Positions 24,201 through 34,922 of a DNA stretch of 64,000 nt are shown here, one piece after another. Position numbers and translations under genes: made by a program. The notes beneath the pieces are model-generated. The model had not been told where the DNA came from, made no database searches, and saw only the letters and a list, made by a program, of their open reading frames with translations. Source of the DNA: Dendrophyllia cribrosa. Its lineage: Eukaryota > Cnidaria > Anthozoa > Scleractinia > Dendrophylliidae. Location of the stretch: assembly GCA_024195265.1 (NCBI GenBank), contig JAJLRJ010000002.1, positions 17,870,768 through 17,934,767 of the forward strand, given 5' to 3'. Within the stretch, counting starts at the first letter, position 1, and every line of letters starts with the position of its first letter.

Positions 24201-26612
24201 AGTGAAAACGTGTCGTTTTTATAACACTTTACATTTGCCTGACAGCGTGTTAACCCTTTAATTTCCGAGAGTGCCAAAGATCAAAATTCAAGAAAAATCC
24301 CAAAGTTCATTTTGTAAAATATTGAGAAACAAATGGAACCATGCAAAAGTACTTTCGAAGAGGTTTCATTTAAATGGTCACGCCATAGGATTTCATCAAC
24401 AGACTCAAAAGTTAGAACTGCATTACATGTCTCCATTATTGACTCTGGGAGTGAAAGGGTTAAAAACGACATGGTCCTGGTAGCGCTTAGCCTGCGTACA
24501 GACGTCTCCTATTTCCTTGAAGTCAGGCTTCAAGTAAACATAAGCAATAACGGCAACCTCTGTCTTGATCAAAAGTGGCTAGTGGCACCTGATATCCGAG
24601 AAAATAATTGTAACAGGCCTTATTCACGATAGCCGCCATCGTTGGTTTTTATATTCGTGTGCAAATTTACCACGTGATTTCTGAGGGGCAAGCAACTCAA
24701 ACTCGGGAGATTTCAAACCAGTTGTTTATTATGCTTGATATTTTTTCGGAGCTAATGCATTTTTACAGTGTTACTGTAGTTAATATACTTAAATTTAAGT
24801 TATTTTCGTCGCTTTAGTAACAAGTAAACAGTCTGCGTAGTTAACAAAACTAATACAAGTCAGATATAGAGCAACCATTCCAAACTTCTAATAAAAAATC
24901 ATAACTGCCAACTATCTAGCTCTCAAATATGATTTTTACAGGGATACTTCACTGTTAGAAAGGACCGATCTTCCGTAAATTGTTGTTTTATCCATTGTTT
25001 GCCCCCTGGCAGAGCACATGGCTAATTTGCATCATAATGTTGCCACCAACATAGCACTTATTGTTTTTTTTATCATGGTGTTTTGTAGACTCAGCAGAAA
25101 GTTTACATTACAGTCCAACCCATTCCACATCCTCTCAAGAACATCCATACCACCCTGGTAAGTCCATCTCTCTCTCTTTTTTTAATTGGTGTTTGAATCT
25201 TCTTGTCAGCCAACCTCGTCCCCAGGGCCTTCTCCGCATTCAAAATGGCGGGGTGGGCGCAGAAACCCCTGTCAAGGGTGCCAAATAACTCCAAAACTCC
25301 TCGCGTAATTTGTTAACTTAAACGTGATGAAACGTCTTCGTTTCATTTGAACAACGGTTTCAGATAAACAGAAAAACAAACAGGCTACCAATCGCTGGAA
25401 ATAACCTCCGGCAACGCTATTTCATCGTGTGCCACGTGACAAAACACTCCAGGATCCTTGGAGTATTTTGGCAGCCTTGTCCAGCGGTTTCTACGCTCGG
25501 TCCGCCATTTTGAAAGCGGAGAAGGACCTGGGGACAAGGTTGTAAGCGACCTCCTCGGGACCTCCTCGGGATACGAAGAAGTGGTCGTAACTAGAGTTGG
25601 TCGCTTTATGTGAAACAGGTGAAAGAATTTTCCCAAGCGAGAACTTACTGAAAAGACAAGTTGGTCTCTTACGGGAGCTTGCAACATGCCAAGATCATTA
25701 CTTGCACAGTGTTTCTGACAACGGCTTTAATGTTATGAATGTAGAGTGCACTGGTGAACAAAATGAAATTTTTTTCCCTTTATATTAAAACGTTTTTCAA
25801 CCAAATGCTGTCAAAGGACGAATCAATTTAAACCTTGCACTGGGCTATAAGAAATTGCGGGATATTTTTGCGAGTCGCTCTGTGCTTCGACAAGAACCTC
25901 GGGTTAAGAAAAATACAATGGTCCAGGGACCATTACCCGCGTGATCTGCATCCACTTACCTTCTCATTCCTGTTTCCTTTTCCAGGAGTCACGTACCAAT
26001 ACGGTGGTTATCACCATTATCCTGTCGACCAATACAGTAGAGTAGAATACGTAGAAAATTACGACGGTGAGTTTCTTTATGTTTATGATTTAGTGCTACA
26101 GTTACGTACACAATACACGGTGAATTGAGCGTTTTCCCGGATGAGGGGACTTAAAAGTGACGGGGGTGATCGTCGTACCTTTCAGAGGTTACAATTCGTG
26201 GTTTGGTATCATGAAGGGTGTTTAAAACGAGAATTACCACTGTCTGAGTTATTCTGATATTCCTTCCTTCCTTCCTTCCTGCTTTTCGGGTATGGAATCA
26301 GAAAAAGATGCTGACAGGAACAACCTTTCATAAAACATTGGTACCTCTTAGGGGTAAAAATTAATGTGAGCCACACCCACAAAGCAGGTTTCTGCTACCT
26401 TTTAGGTTTTCCTTTAAAAATTTCCCACAATCACCCCGTCAACTTTATATGGGAGTCCCACGGGGAGGGGGGGGGGGGGGGGGGAGGGGAGCGTTTGGTC
26501 AGTTCCCTTATTTGTCTCGTTTCTTTTTTGTGTTTATCGTCCTCATCAACACTTTATATTTTTTTCTTTGTTGAATTTCACAGAGGAAGAAGGTCAAGTT
26601 TCAGCAGTTTGA
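1855..26612 (+). CDS. RAPGEF2: Rap guanine nucleotide exchange factor, PDZ-GEF type (5' partial)
   Basis: Exchange factor expected to load GTP on Rap1/Rap2 at the membrane and at junctions. Exons read: 1855-1916, 2329-2413, 2955-2977, 8856-8941, 13153-13381, 13646-13710, 14859-14966, 15475-15532, 15986-16060, 17018-17116, 17236-17335, 17982-18030, 18594-18672, 18763-18846, 19843-19917, 20512-20583, 20680-20820, 20921-21029, 21484-21582, 21938-21976, 22454-22531, 23079-23204, 23956-23988, 25089-25157, 25986-26066, 26584-26612. All junctions keep phase and give 716 visible residues. The first exon reads FKEML, matching the segment just after the PDZ domain in vertebrate RAPGEF2. RA domain is about residues 141-225 and RasGEF about 255-495. 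A Ser/Pro/His-rich tail ends in VSAV. The cyclic-nucleotide-binding-like, RasGEF-N and PDZ parts lie upstream of the window. The tail is much shorter than in vertebrates. RAPGEF2 and RAPGEF6 cannot be separated here. Confidence 0.93.
2978..8855 (+). other. Large RAPGEF intron
   Basis: 5.9-kb intron between a 23-nt microexon and the next coding exon, both phase 0. It contains an AAT microsatellite near 4710, a tandem minus-oriented repeat block (4850-5130), and a stack of minus-strand open frames between 6807 and 7886 that resemble no family I recognise. Nothing else is supportable. Confidence 0.6.
4850..5130 (-). repeat. Tandem copies of a dispersed ~115-bp repeat
   Basis: About 2.5 copies of a unit containing GCTTTCATTTGAATGGTCAC, a 'ccactgactcaaaagttag' block and 'accaccttgtacaacat'. 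The same unit recurs, plus-oriented, at 13880-14240 and 15592-15722, and in degraded form near 9750-9850. Confidence 0.75.
9945..10143. mobile_element. MITE copy (AACCCTTT / GGGAGT family)
   Basis: Degraded copy of a ~215-bp element. Better copies at 24249-24464 and 50020-50248 have inverted ends reading roughly TTAACCCTTT...GAGAGTGCC and GACTCTGGGAGT...GGGTTAA. The internal part shares the 'gaccattcaaatgaaa' block with the ~115-bp tandem repeat. Confidence 0.6.
10924..10968. repeat. Perfect 20-bp hairpin (45 bp)
   Basis: Arms ACGCAGCCGTTATTTGGATC and its exact complement are separated by GCGAG. A related but longer fold-back occurs at about 58027-58115, with the same GCAGCCGTT...GGGTC start. 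Confidence 0.85.
11185..11395. repeat. Dispersed repeat with CAACA/GTTGC motifs
   Basis: AT-rich segment with repeated TTAACGCAAC, CAACATGTTGC and TTGTTGCGTTAAAAATCG strings in opposing orientation. This suggests a decayed fold-back element. Confidence 0.45.
11437..12437 (-). CDS. Candidate nested antisense gene of unknown function
   Basis: Longest open frame not assigned to a known gene: 274 codons on the minus strand (12261 down to 11437), inside a RAPGEF intron. It has no ATG of its own near the start. A good acceptor (TTTCTTACATTTTTTCCAG) ends at 12264, and an upstream exon 12437-12353 starting MSKRKSLQ could join it in frame through the donor GTGTAAGG, giving about 303 aa. A stronger donor two bases further on would instead give a short protein. 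The middle of the frame carries three 11-residue repeats ([12 protein letters not shown]) made by a 33-bp DNA repeat. No domain is recognised, and it may be a chance or transposon-derived frame. Confidence 0.25.
11872..11970. repeat. 33-bp tandem repeat, three copies
   Basis: Units resembling CGATATCTCCACACGTGCAC plus TATACATGTAGTA are repeated three times with substitutions but no indels. Confidence 0.75.
12768..12842. repeat. Poly-C / CCCCCT tract
   Basis: About 75 bp of nearly pure C with scattered T. Similar homopolymer tracts occur at 19547-19570, 21042-21074 and 43824-43851 (C) and at 26464-26490 and 51541-51572 (G). Their lengths may be assembly-sensitive. Confidence 0.9.
13880..14240 (+). 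repeat. Tandem copies of the ~115-bp dispersed repeat
   Basis: About three diverged copies of AGCAGTACTTTCCTGTGGT...GTTTATTATGCTGTACAAGG...TGACCATTCAAATGAAAGC. Another copy lies at 15592-15722. Translating them gives the recurring false protein string [11 protein letters not shown]. Confidence 0.75.
14259..14797. mobile_element. Large fold-back element (about 540 bp)
   Basis: Nearly the whole element is an inverted repeat with arms of roughly 240 bp. Outer ends are TATGACAGTGATTTTTTT and its complement. Inner parts include AACGTGAAATTTCACTTCCG and GAGGAACTGAGAAAT with their complements around a centre near 14500-14560. The flanks read TA on both sides, consistent with a TA target site. There is no coding capacity. 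Confidence 0.8.
16474..16857. mobile_element. MITE with GGCCCTGTCACACTATTGCG terminal inverted repeats
   Basis: Ends GGCCCTGTCACACTATTGCG (continuing TA) and the exact complement bound a 384-bp element. The interior is filled with many copies of a GCGTATG / CATACGC heptamer in both orientations, so much of it can fold back. Confidence 0.8.
17442..17690. mobile_element. Dispersed CCAATCACAA-type MITE, copy 1 (truncated)
   Basis: Begins TAGAGCGGTTTTCAGTTGAG and contains GGCCAATCACAACAGACGCA, AACCAATCAGAACTC, a GGCGCCAAGCGCGGGAAAA core and TGATTGGTTGAGAAAGTGGC. Related copies are at 34630-34922, 39676-39885, 40786-41348 and 55715-56008. The distal end is lost here. Confidence 0.7.
19547..19570. 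repeat. Poly-C tract
   Basis: Homopolymer C run in a RAPGEF intron. No other signal. Confidence 0.9.
21203..21245. repeat. (ATT)n microsatellite
   Basis: About fourteen ATT units in a RAPGEF intron. Confidence 0.9.
22690..22800. repeat. CTCTCGGCGACTCTCGT minisatellite
   Basis: Several imperfect 18-bp units of the type GCACTCTCGGCGACTCTCGT lie in the intron after exon 22454-22531. The surrounding CTCTCGTTTGGCTTGAGACT block recurs inverted or degraded up to 22950. Confidence 0.7.
24249..24464. mobile_element. MITE copy (AACCCTTT / GGGAGT family), near complete
   Basis: Inverted ends TTAACCCTTT...CGAGAGTGCC and GACTCTGGGAGTG...AGGGTTAA bound 216 bp. The internal sequence is the same as in the copies at 9945-10143 and 50020-50248. 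Confidence 0.75.
25212..25541. mobile_element. MITE with AACCTCGTCCCCAGGGCC inverted ends
   Basis: The left end AACCTCGTCCCCAGGGCC followed by TTCTCCGC and ATTCAAAATGGCGG is mirrored on the right by GCGGAGAAGGACCTGGGGAC and AAGGTT. Degraded relatives are at 46287-46590 and 59815-60158. Confidence 0.75.
26584..26612 (+). other. RAPGEF2: Last coding exon with C-terminal PDZ-binding motif VSAV
   Basis: The 29-nt exon completes the split codon left at 26066 and reads EEEGQVSAV, then TGA. An acidic stretch followed by QVSAV is also the C-terminus of vertebrate RAPGEF2, where it binds PDZ domains of scaffold proteins such as MAGI. Its retention argues that the whole exon chain is correctly assembled. 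Confidence 0.9.
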
Positions 26613-27263
26613 CGGATCATGTTAGGTAAGAAGAAATATCGGCTTCATTTGTAAAAGGAATTCTGCACTGAAATAATCGTTCATGAATAACCATGCAATT
26701 TCAGTTTGCGATTTTCACTTTAATAATTTGTTAAGAAAACAAAATTTTCAATTCATGAAATTATCGTTTTGTAACTTCAGAGCCTAGTTTGAAAGATGGC
26801 TTGCATTTTTTTATAGGTTAAAATTCAAAATTTTGAACACATGAAATATTTGCTAACATCTGTGTTGTTGTCTTTCAGGTCTCAAGAACGTTCTACAGAG
26901 CTTCATTTCTCTCCGGAAAAATAATTATATTTTGTTTTTAATTGATTAAGAAATGTATTTCGACTTTTATTTTGGAAGCTTTTTTTTAATTCTTAGCTTC
27001 TTGCGTACAAAATTGCCGCAACAATAACGATTAGCTCTTTCACTCCAAGGGTTATGATGCGGCAGAGCCCAACACTAAATTTTGAAGTAAACTTTTACTA
27101 ACCAAAACATGTTTTTAACCTCGTTCCAAGGGTCTCTCTTCCTCTCCCCTGGAGTGAGGGAATTAGAGAGTCCCTTGCAACACGGTTAAATAATTTTCAC
27201 AAACGTCATTGTTTATCCATGTAACTTCGTAACAATTTCATACAAACCATCACACCAAATAAA
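26613..27263 (+). other. RAPGEF 3' untranslated region with a spliced intron and poly(A) signal
   Basis: After the TGA, 13 nt of exon remain before a GTAAG donor at 26626. A TTTCAG acceptor ends at 26878. The stop lies less than 50 nt from this junction, so nonsense-mediated decay is not expected. A candidate AATAAA lies at 27258-27263. The exact 3' end cannot be fixed. Confidence 0.5.
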
Positions 27264-28574
27264 TGAAACATAATGCCACGTCAAAGATTTGTCTTTGGAA
27301 GAAAGAATGCGGAGTAACAGATGCAGTTTTCTGTTGGTTTTACTTGCATAAGATCCATACATAGCTTTATTATATAAAGCCGATACTATATTACTTTTTT
27401 GTTAGTCAAAGTTACTATAGTTTGGTTGAAGTACAGAGCCTACTAGCCAGAACTTAATTTTGACTAATCTTTGGTTAAATCTCGTCCTGACAGCTGTTTA
27501 TTACGTTGTGCGCGGTACTAAAGGCCCGGTTTAATGTAACATTGTGCACAATTTATAAATTACCTCGTGTATCCACCCATGAAGTTGTTTCACACGACAT
27601 TGCGCGAAATCATGTCACAGAGGTAAAATTAAAATGTTGCACTTTTTGTCTGGGTTGAAATGTTCCGTTATGTTTTCAATATTCTGCCGAGTAGATTGTG
27701 CCTTTCTTCACTTTTAAATTTGGGTACTCATTGGGGGAATTTAATACGAAACAAAGCATTTGTGCAACGTAGCAAATAGTTTCTCATTCTGTGAAAAGTT
27801 CCAATGAGGAAAAGAGTTACGTTTTGTTCGCCTGTAGGATAAACGGTTTTTCGGGATCGCGATGTGAGCGCGGGGCACGCGTGGACATGCGTGGACATGC
27901 GTGTCTCGAGTTCGCGTCTTGCATGCTCTATCAAGTATTACAGAGCAAACTTTGCGCACAAAACGAGAGCAATTTATCGACCTATAATTAGAAACAAAAC
28001 GTACAGCCGGTGTAGATCATCTGCTTAATTGTTAGTTTGTCTAATTTGAAGTACAGTTAGGCCATATATACTCAGCAAAAGAAAAATACTGCTGGGGGTG
28101 TGGCACGTAGCATTGGAAATCAATGGTTTGGCCGTGCTGTATCTCGCGGACCCGTCGAACAAAATAAATATAAATATTTAACCTTGTTAGTGTAGGTAGG
28201 ATTATGAAGAACTAGTTATCGAAATAAAGCATACATTTTATTTTAATCTCCGAAATTAAGAGATGTACTTACTTATGAGTTGACGAATCTTTTCTACTAA
28301 CTGTAAATATATTATAGGCTACGTTCAAAGTACAAATTATTAAATAGACTTTTTGAAGCCATTGTGTTCTGCTTTTGTAGTAATGAGATATTAAAACTAA
28401 ATATTTACCTGATAAATATATTTTTAGTCATTCTGCTGAATTTTAAGCTCGCACTCCCTTAGATATTTCATCATATACGGTTTTCTGTTTAATATGACGT
28501 CGCAAATGAGGCCGAATTGTGCGAGCCGTTAGCCTAAAAAAGTACAGTTCGTGTGCAAGAATTCCCCAAATTTT

Positions 28575-28649
28575 GCATAAACTATTGTTTGTAAATGCTC
28601 TTGGGAGGACTGCGTATTCCCAAGAGCATTTCAAAACAATAGTTTATGC
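28575..28649. repeat. 75-bp hairpin element
   Basis: Arms GCATAAACTATTGTTT...AAATGCTCTTGGGA and their complement surround an ~11-nt loop. The arms have one small mismatch region. Confidence 0.8.
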
Positions 28650-29403
28650 CATCGCGCAGAATGCCTATTGTTCTCGCGACATTTACTTACAGCGCCGAAA
28701 GTTTCAAGATCTGCCATATCGCTCATTATTATTCATTGACGCTCAAAAAGCGGCTTAATTGATTGGTTGCCAGGCACGCACCGCAATACTCATTAACTTG
28801 AAGTGGGCGGGCAAAGCAAACAATGAACGATTCGTGCCATTGTTGTCAGCTTTTGTTTCTTAAAATCATACGATTACCCGCATCTTACGTGTATTTTTCA
28901 GCATCAGAAAAGACAAAATAACGGGTTTGAGGCTGCTCGATGCACATACAAAATTTAGATTGGTGTCAGCAAATGAATCTTCGATCAAGTTTATAGACTG
29001 CTAATATTTTTTTTGCAAAGAAAATAGAGCGAGCAACGATTGATCAATAATCGCCGCGCGGGAACTGACCAACATGAGAATTTTTTTCAGTTTTCCGGCT
29101 CGATACTTTTGTTCGTTCCTCGTGACTCACGCACGCGTCATTTTAAATCGATCGCCACGCTCTCCGCTCTTTTTGAACAAAAGTAAGCGGCGAGTGCTCT
29201 ATGTCTGCAATCTTTTTAATGATAAAGTATCACTATCTTCAAGTGCGCGAGCGCGAGCGAAGTGATTATGATCGAACCCAATCGAAGTTAATTTACCATT
29301 TCTTCTTCCCCAGCCCCGATATAATAATGATTTATAATATATCGCTGTTTCTTTTAACTTTCATGATTTTCATCAATAACAACAAGTAAGTTAAATTTGT
29401 ATA

Positions 29404-29673
29404 CAGCTGTTTCGAGAAAGGTTGTCGGAAAAAAGCGTAAAAGTGCACGCGACAATCCAGAAAGGTATTATGGGTAGTCATCCACGCTATATCCTAAAAA
29501 CTCATTTATCCCATTGGCCCGCCATCTAAGATCGTCCCTGTACGGACGAGGCATCGCGGGTTTCATGTGTTTATTTGACTTATTAAAATTCATTGATCGT
29601 ATCCCATATTATTTTTCTGGATTGTCGCGTGCACTTTTGCGCTTTTTTCCGACAACCTTTCTCGAAACAGCTG
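29404..29673. mobile_element. MITE with CAGCTGTTTCGAGAAAGG inverted ends and TA flanks
   Basis: About 60-bp terminal inverted repeats: CAGCTGTTTCGAGAAAGGTT followed by GTCGGAAAAAAGCG and a GTGCACGCGACAATCCAGAA block. Each end is bordered by TA, which suits a Tc1/mariner-type target site (inference). No transposase frame inside. Confidence 0.8.
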
Positions 29674-29907
29674 TAACTCGAAAACTACAATAGCTTTAAA
29701 CCTTTTGTTTAAGACACCATTGGCGCATTTCGAATTTTTGCCCTACAAAATCTTTTGTCTTAAACGTGATAGCCATTGGTGCATTTCGATCCGTCGGCAA
29801 GCCTTTGCCGGCGCGTTAAATAGTATAAATAACTCAGTTTTCTTTCAGTTCCCAACAATTCGATTTGTGAAAACATGGAGAAACGTTGTCGTCCGCCTCC
29901 GGGCTAT

Positions 29908-30139
29908 TAGCGACCTTTAGATTTGACTACGAGTACGAAATCGAGTACGAGTACGACTTTGGAATTTCGAGATAATTGTTTGCCCTGAACTATAACTCTT
30001 TTCTGTTGCTGACTAACACATAAACAAACGTTAGGGATAAGATTGGTGCGATGAGAAATTATATGAGACACACGAATTTGGTTTGAAAACTCGTACTCGT
30101 ACTCAATCTCGTACTCGTAGTCCAATCTAAAGGTCGCTA
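29908..30139. mobile_element. MITE with TAGCGACCTTTAGATT inverted ends
   Basis: 232-bp element. Both ends carry TAGCGACCTTTAGATT followed by repeated ACGAGTACGA hexamer-like units, in opposite orientation. Confidence 0.75.
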
Positions 30140-30522
30140 TTATAAGAGCCTTGAAACTCCTGCAATCTCCCGAGCCGGCATTATGTGTGACAATAGGCCT
30201 GAAGTTCTTGGCGTCTATCAGGCTGAACGCATAGTTGCCAAGAAGATCCGAAATGGTTAGAGGTGTTCAAAAGTCGAGCGGCATTTGCCTCCCAAAACCC
30301 ATTACAAAACGCGCGAAAATTATTTTTGACAGTTTGGCAGAGCTCCGTACCTTGAAAAGTTTGTGCCAAAATGACGTTATTTGATTTGATTTCCAGCAAG
30401 GGAAACAAATCGCTCACTCGCGCTTCGCGCTCACTAAACTCGCGACTTGCGGGCAAGTTTAATACTTCCACGGAAAGCTATTTTAAGCGTAACACGGAGT
30501 CCGCGTGGTAGACGATATTAAG

Positions 30523-33336
30523 TTAAGGAAATGTGGCCGTAGTAACCGGTTTTGGTTTATCAAGTCGAAAGGCAATCTCGCTCCCAGAGTCCGTGTCGTT
30601 CGTTCCGCTGGACAAGGGTAATGCGGAACCTGGGAACGAGATTGGTTGAAAGGGTGTCGGAGCACGCGATGTTTCACAGCGCATGTCAGTATAATCATCA
30701 TCGCGTGATTGTTTTTGCGGTTGCAAGAAAATTGGCGCGACCCTCTTATGGTTCTTGAAGCAGAACTTTGGTAGCGTTGCATTGATTTCCTCTGCAGCGC
30801 ATACAACACTTGTAAAGACACTGGAGAGAGTTGAAAGACCGATGATTAACACGACGGCTCGCACAAACATCATAGCAATCTGAAAATCTTTGGTTGGCGC
30901 TCGGCCCTGATTCGGGACGAGATCGCCAAATCCGATGGTCGTGAATACAACGAAGCAATAGTACACCGAAGCGAGGTAGTCCCAGTCTTCTGTAGAGGTA
31001 TACATAACTCCTCCTATTAACAACTCGAACAACATTAGAAATGATGACATAATCATTGTTTTGATTTTCAGGTGTTCTGGTTCTCTCTCGCGAAATTTTC
31101 TCTCGAAATACGTAATGAGTTTGGTGAGTAGCTTGTTTATTCCGTCACCAAGAGCCTTCAGTGTGAGAATGTTTAGTGGGATTCCCATAATAGCAAAGAA
31201 TATGCAGAACACACGACCGCCAGCAGTCCGCGGCGATATGTGACCGTAACCTGCAGTGGGAAACAAATAATTGAAATGGCTTACTTTTTGTGAGATTTCA
31301 TTATCGATAACATTGCAATTATGCGCAGGATTCATAGCTTGCTAAAATAGAAATGGGTTGTTGTATCACAGACGGTACATGTTTGTTTGTTTGTTTCCTT
31401 CTTTCGTAAGAAAAGAACTATTAAAAGCTGGAATGTACTTCCGAGGGAGACTGTAAATGTGCAAACCAACAATGTGTCCCATGCCTTATAATCCTTGATA
31501 CAAGGGAAATTTAAAGGAGTATTAAATTAGATGAGATTCATTGAGATATATCAGCGTTGCCATAAATCCATCAAAAAGGTGTATCTAACATATTTCATAA
31601 AGAAGACATTTAGGACGTCTTGGATGTAAAGTCGCTATTTCTTTGACTTTAATTTGAAGCGGAGAGTAGATTGGATACGAGTGATGCGAGGCGGTGACCC
31701 ATAACATCCCGCGCGCCTTGCTTCACTTGTATTCCACACGAGACACGCGGGTGAATAAAAATCGGGCATGGCGTACTCTAACGTTCTCGGAAAGATTTGG
31801 CCGCCGAACTAATTTGTTACACTTTTCAACGAAGTTCAGATTAACTTTTAGGAAGCTTTTCACCATCAAGCGCCCAGAAGCGAGCTTCGAGTAGAACCAA
31901 ATTCGGCTCTTTGAATTTGTCACAATTTAATTCAAGTTTTAAGCGTAATGATGTTCCTGGAAACTTTGGAAAAGTGCCAAACTGAAATTTTAAAGAACGA
32001 AATCTTTTTACTTTACCACAGCTTATGCTGAGCTAACCTTCTAACCTAAAATTAAAATTTAACAAACGCAGGTGCTCTGTTCCGAATTTTCTTTGCTTCT
32101 TGAACAAGTTCTTAATGCAGCGAGATCGTAACTTTTGCGTGGATGATTATGAAGTTGTTTAACACCCTTAACAAGTTCTGACAATTGGGAAGTTTCTGGC
32201 ATGGTGAATAATTTACCACTATGAAGTAGATTTATATGTTTACTAGTTCTATTCAAATTATCAAAAAAAGAAAATGTTTACGAGTTCATAAAGCTTATTT
32301 TCAAAAATCAACTGCGTACCGGTCTGTATGTTGGTCTCTAAGCCTCATTTATAAATCCGATGATTTGTTTATTGTAGCTGTTGAGAATATTGAAAAACTA
32401 AATAAAACAGCTAAGAATCTTTTGGCAGAAAATAATAAACGAAATTAACTAAAGTGAGTTTTCAGTTAGACCAAGAGACTTAATTAAAATTAAGAATGAC
32501 GACATTTAGCGGCCGAAAGAAGTGATTCAAGATTTGCACTTTTCACATGCTATAAATATTAAAGTTTATTAAGAGTGTTGTTTTCTTTTGTAAAATTTAG
32601 TGATAAATATATGCGTTGCCGTCTGGATCAATTGGGCTAGTTACGTTTGATTCAGGTCTTTCTTTCAACTAAAATGCAATATTAGTATGTTCAAATGTAA
32701 CGGATAAAAAGCAAATGAATTAAGCCATGCAGCCGCGAATGCGCCAACAAAGCTAATGGTCGCGTTTTGAATGCCGTTCTGCTCATCGTATTTAATTCGA
32801 GTATTAACTGTCCGCATTATTCCAGCATTCCGATATTCCTTTAATAAAACTAGTGCTTAAAAACTGATATTCATGTACATAACAACTTCAAAGAAAATGT
32901 CATTGTTTGAAAACGCTAGCTTTAATATAGGTGAGATTCTTCTTTAAGAGGCATTCTTTCCTTCGTACAAGTCAACTGCATTAATTATTCTATATGGCAC
33001 CTGTTACAATAACGTTATCTTTAGTTCTATCTTACCTATTGTGGTTATAACTGACCCAACGAAGTATAGCGATGAATAAAACGTCCAGTCTGCCATCCCA
33101 GCTTCGTTTTGTTGGTGCAAAATCGTCCTCACACGCGCTATAATCTTCTCAATTTCTTGTCTTGTAGCGTTGTATTTTTGCATCAGATCCCTTTCCAAAG
33201 ACATAGTCAAGTTGCGAGTGGTAAGTTCTTCGCCTGGACGATGTTCCAACGCTTGAAACACAAGGGCACCGAAAATCATATAGAGAGAGGTTGTCAGAGA
33301 TAACAAAACCAAATCTCGGAACAGTTTGCGGTCCAT
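30523..33336 (-). CDS. KCNK: Two-pore-domain potassium channel (K2P), gene A
   Basis: Background K+ leak channel of the plasma membrane. Two exons: 33336-33036 (ATG at 33336) and 31250-30523, 342 aa. The intron splits the first Gly codon of the P1 filter. TM1 is about residues 8-29. An extracellular cap holds NLT and NAT sequons. P1 filter is TTIGYGH (98-104), followed by the family motif GRVFCIFFAIMGIPL. A further TM pair flanks the P2 filter TTIGFGD (204-210), then a last TM and a cytosolic tail of about 95 residues. Length is typical for K2P. Filters and the GIPL motif are intact. Subfamily (TALK/TASK-like versus another invertebrate clade) is not resolved. The paralogue lies upstream on the same strand. 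Confidence 0.93.
31251..33035 (-). other. Intron of K2P gene A
   Basis: 1.8-kb intron in phase 1 with GTAAG donor and CACTGCAG acceptor. No repeat or coding signal stands out. Confidence 0.7.
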
Positions 33337-34377
33337 TGTGGCGGTAAAATCTTGAAAAGATCTGCAGAACCTTTTATTAACTTCTCTTAACCAACACAGC
33401 TCATTTCCGATTCAACGCATTTTAGTCTGTTCTTCAAGTTAGTTAATATAACAATTTTTCAGTTTTAATTATTGATTTACCATTATCCAAGACGGATTTG
33501 TCAACTAAAATACACCGGCAGTTTCGCCTTTTTCCGAACAAAATACAGTCCGTTTGCCTTGGAAACTGTTTTATCGATGAATTTCAGTTCCTGAGCAGCT
33601 TCCCGCTATCTTGAACAATTCTTCTCCGTCCAAACAAACTCAAATAATGGAAAGCGGTGAACCAATCAGAACTTTGTAATAGAAAACCAAGGAACTTGTG
33701 CAGTGTTAATTAAATCGACAATGGATAAACAAGACAAGCCAAGAGTGATTTCGTTTGACCGCATAAAAAGTAGTTTTGTCTTAAATCGGTTTGCAAGCTA
33801 TTTTAACCCTGATCGAAAAACAAATAAAAGCAAATGAAGACTGACCAAAAACCTAATAAATTACTTTTGAAACTCCCTGCGTCTATAGAAAAAGGTAAAG
33901 TTTTGCTATTCAATTATTTAATCATCTTTATCAAGTAGGATAAACAACACAGACGCGGGTACCTTACATATTCGGGAAAGCTTAAAAAAATTGAAAACAA
34001 AAATAAATCGTCTAGCTAAAATGGCTAGATCATTATTAGCAATGTTTGGACGAAATTGAGAGAAATATCTCGCTTTAAAGGAACTACGTCATGGGAAGTT
34101 TGACGTTTTTGGGTGAAGGCTGCCCCGAATTCAAGAGGAAGATGTCAAGTGAATTTTCGAAGAGAGAATAAACAATAATCAGACTTTTAGCAGGTTTTCT
34201 AAGACATGCAAGTAAATAAACTTGAGTTGTAACCATTTCCATCCTGGCCACCTACAGCCCAAGACACTTCAGATTTTCACTCTTAGAGCACTAGTAGAAA
34301 AATTGTAAACAAAACTGGACCATTATTCTTGGATTTCCACTGATATAAATATCGTAAAATGTGGCTTATGAGACCAA

Positions 34378-34607
34378 GGGCCCGTTTCTCAAAAGTCCCG
34401 GTAACTTTTCGGGCCCGGAAAGCTATTTTCTGTCTGCAATGTTCACATTAAATATGCGTATTTGTTGGTTTTAAAGGCTAAGTAATAAAATTCTAAGGTG
34501 ACGAAACAATTCCGGCTAGTTTAGGGGTTCATACATCCTGTATATATTCTCATTTTAAAATTTAGCTCCGGACCCGGAAAGTTATCGGGACTTCGAGAAA
34601 CGGGCCC
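34378..34607. mobile_element. MITE with GGGCCCGTTTCTC inverted ends
   Basis: 230 bp. The left end GGGCCCGTTTCTCAAAAGTC followed by CCGGTAACTTTTCGGGCC is mirrored at the right end. No coding capacity. Confidence 0.8.
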
Positions 34608-34629
34608 CTGGGCTTTTACAATTTCGTAA

Positions 34630-34922
34630 TGCCCTTTCCAGCGGTTTTCAGCGAGTGTCGTACAACCAAAACCAAAGTAATAACTATAGCCAATCACAAC
34701 AGACGCAGACAATCCAATGAACCAATCAGAACTCGATGAAAATACATGTAGCCGGTGTCAAGCGCGGGAAAACGCGTTTAAGTAAGTCACGATTTTTTTT
34801 TATTTTACTTCTGATTGGTTGATAAAGTGTAGCCAATAGGCCCAATCACGAGGCGTAGCAAGGAAAAACCAAAGCAATCGCGAAATCACTTTCCGACAGG
34901 CACTCATTTGAAAACTGCTCTT
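34630..34922. mobile_element. CCAATCACAA-type MITE, copy 2 (near full length)
   Basis: Starts with CCAGCGGTTTTCAGCGAGTG and ends CACTCATTTGAAAACTGCTC, i.e. an inverted repeat. The interior has GCCAATCACAACAGACGCAG and the GTCAAGCGCGGGAAAACGCG core. Confidence 0.75.

Larger units (their letters stand above)
27264..30522. other. Intergenic region between RAPGEF and the first K2P gene
   Basis: The two genes converge here (plus and minus). No coding signal was found. It contains three compact fold-back elements (28575-28649, 29404-29673, 29908-30139). Confidence 0.6.
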
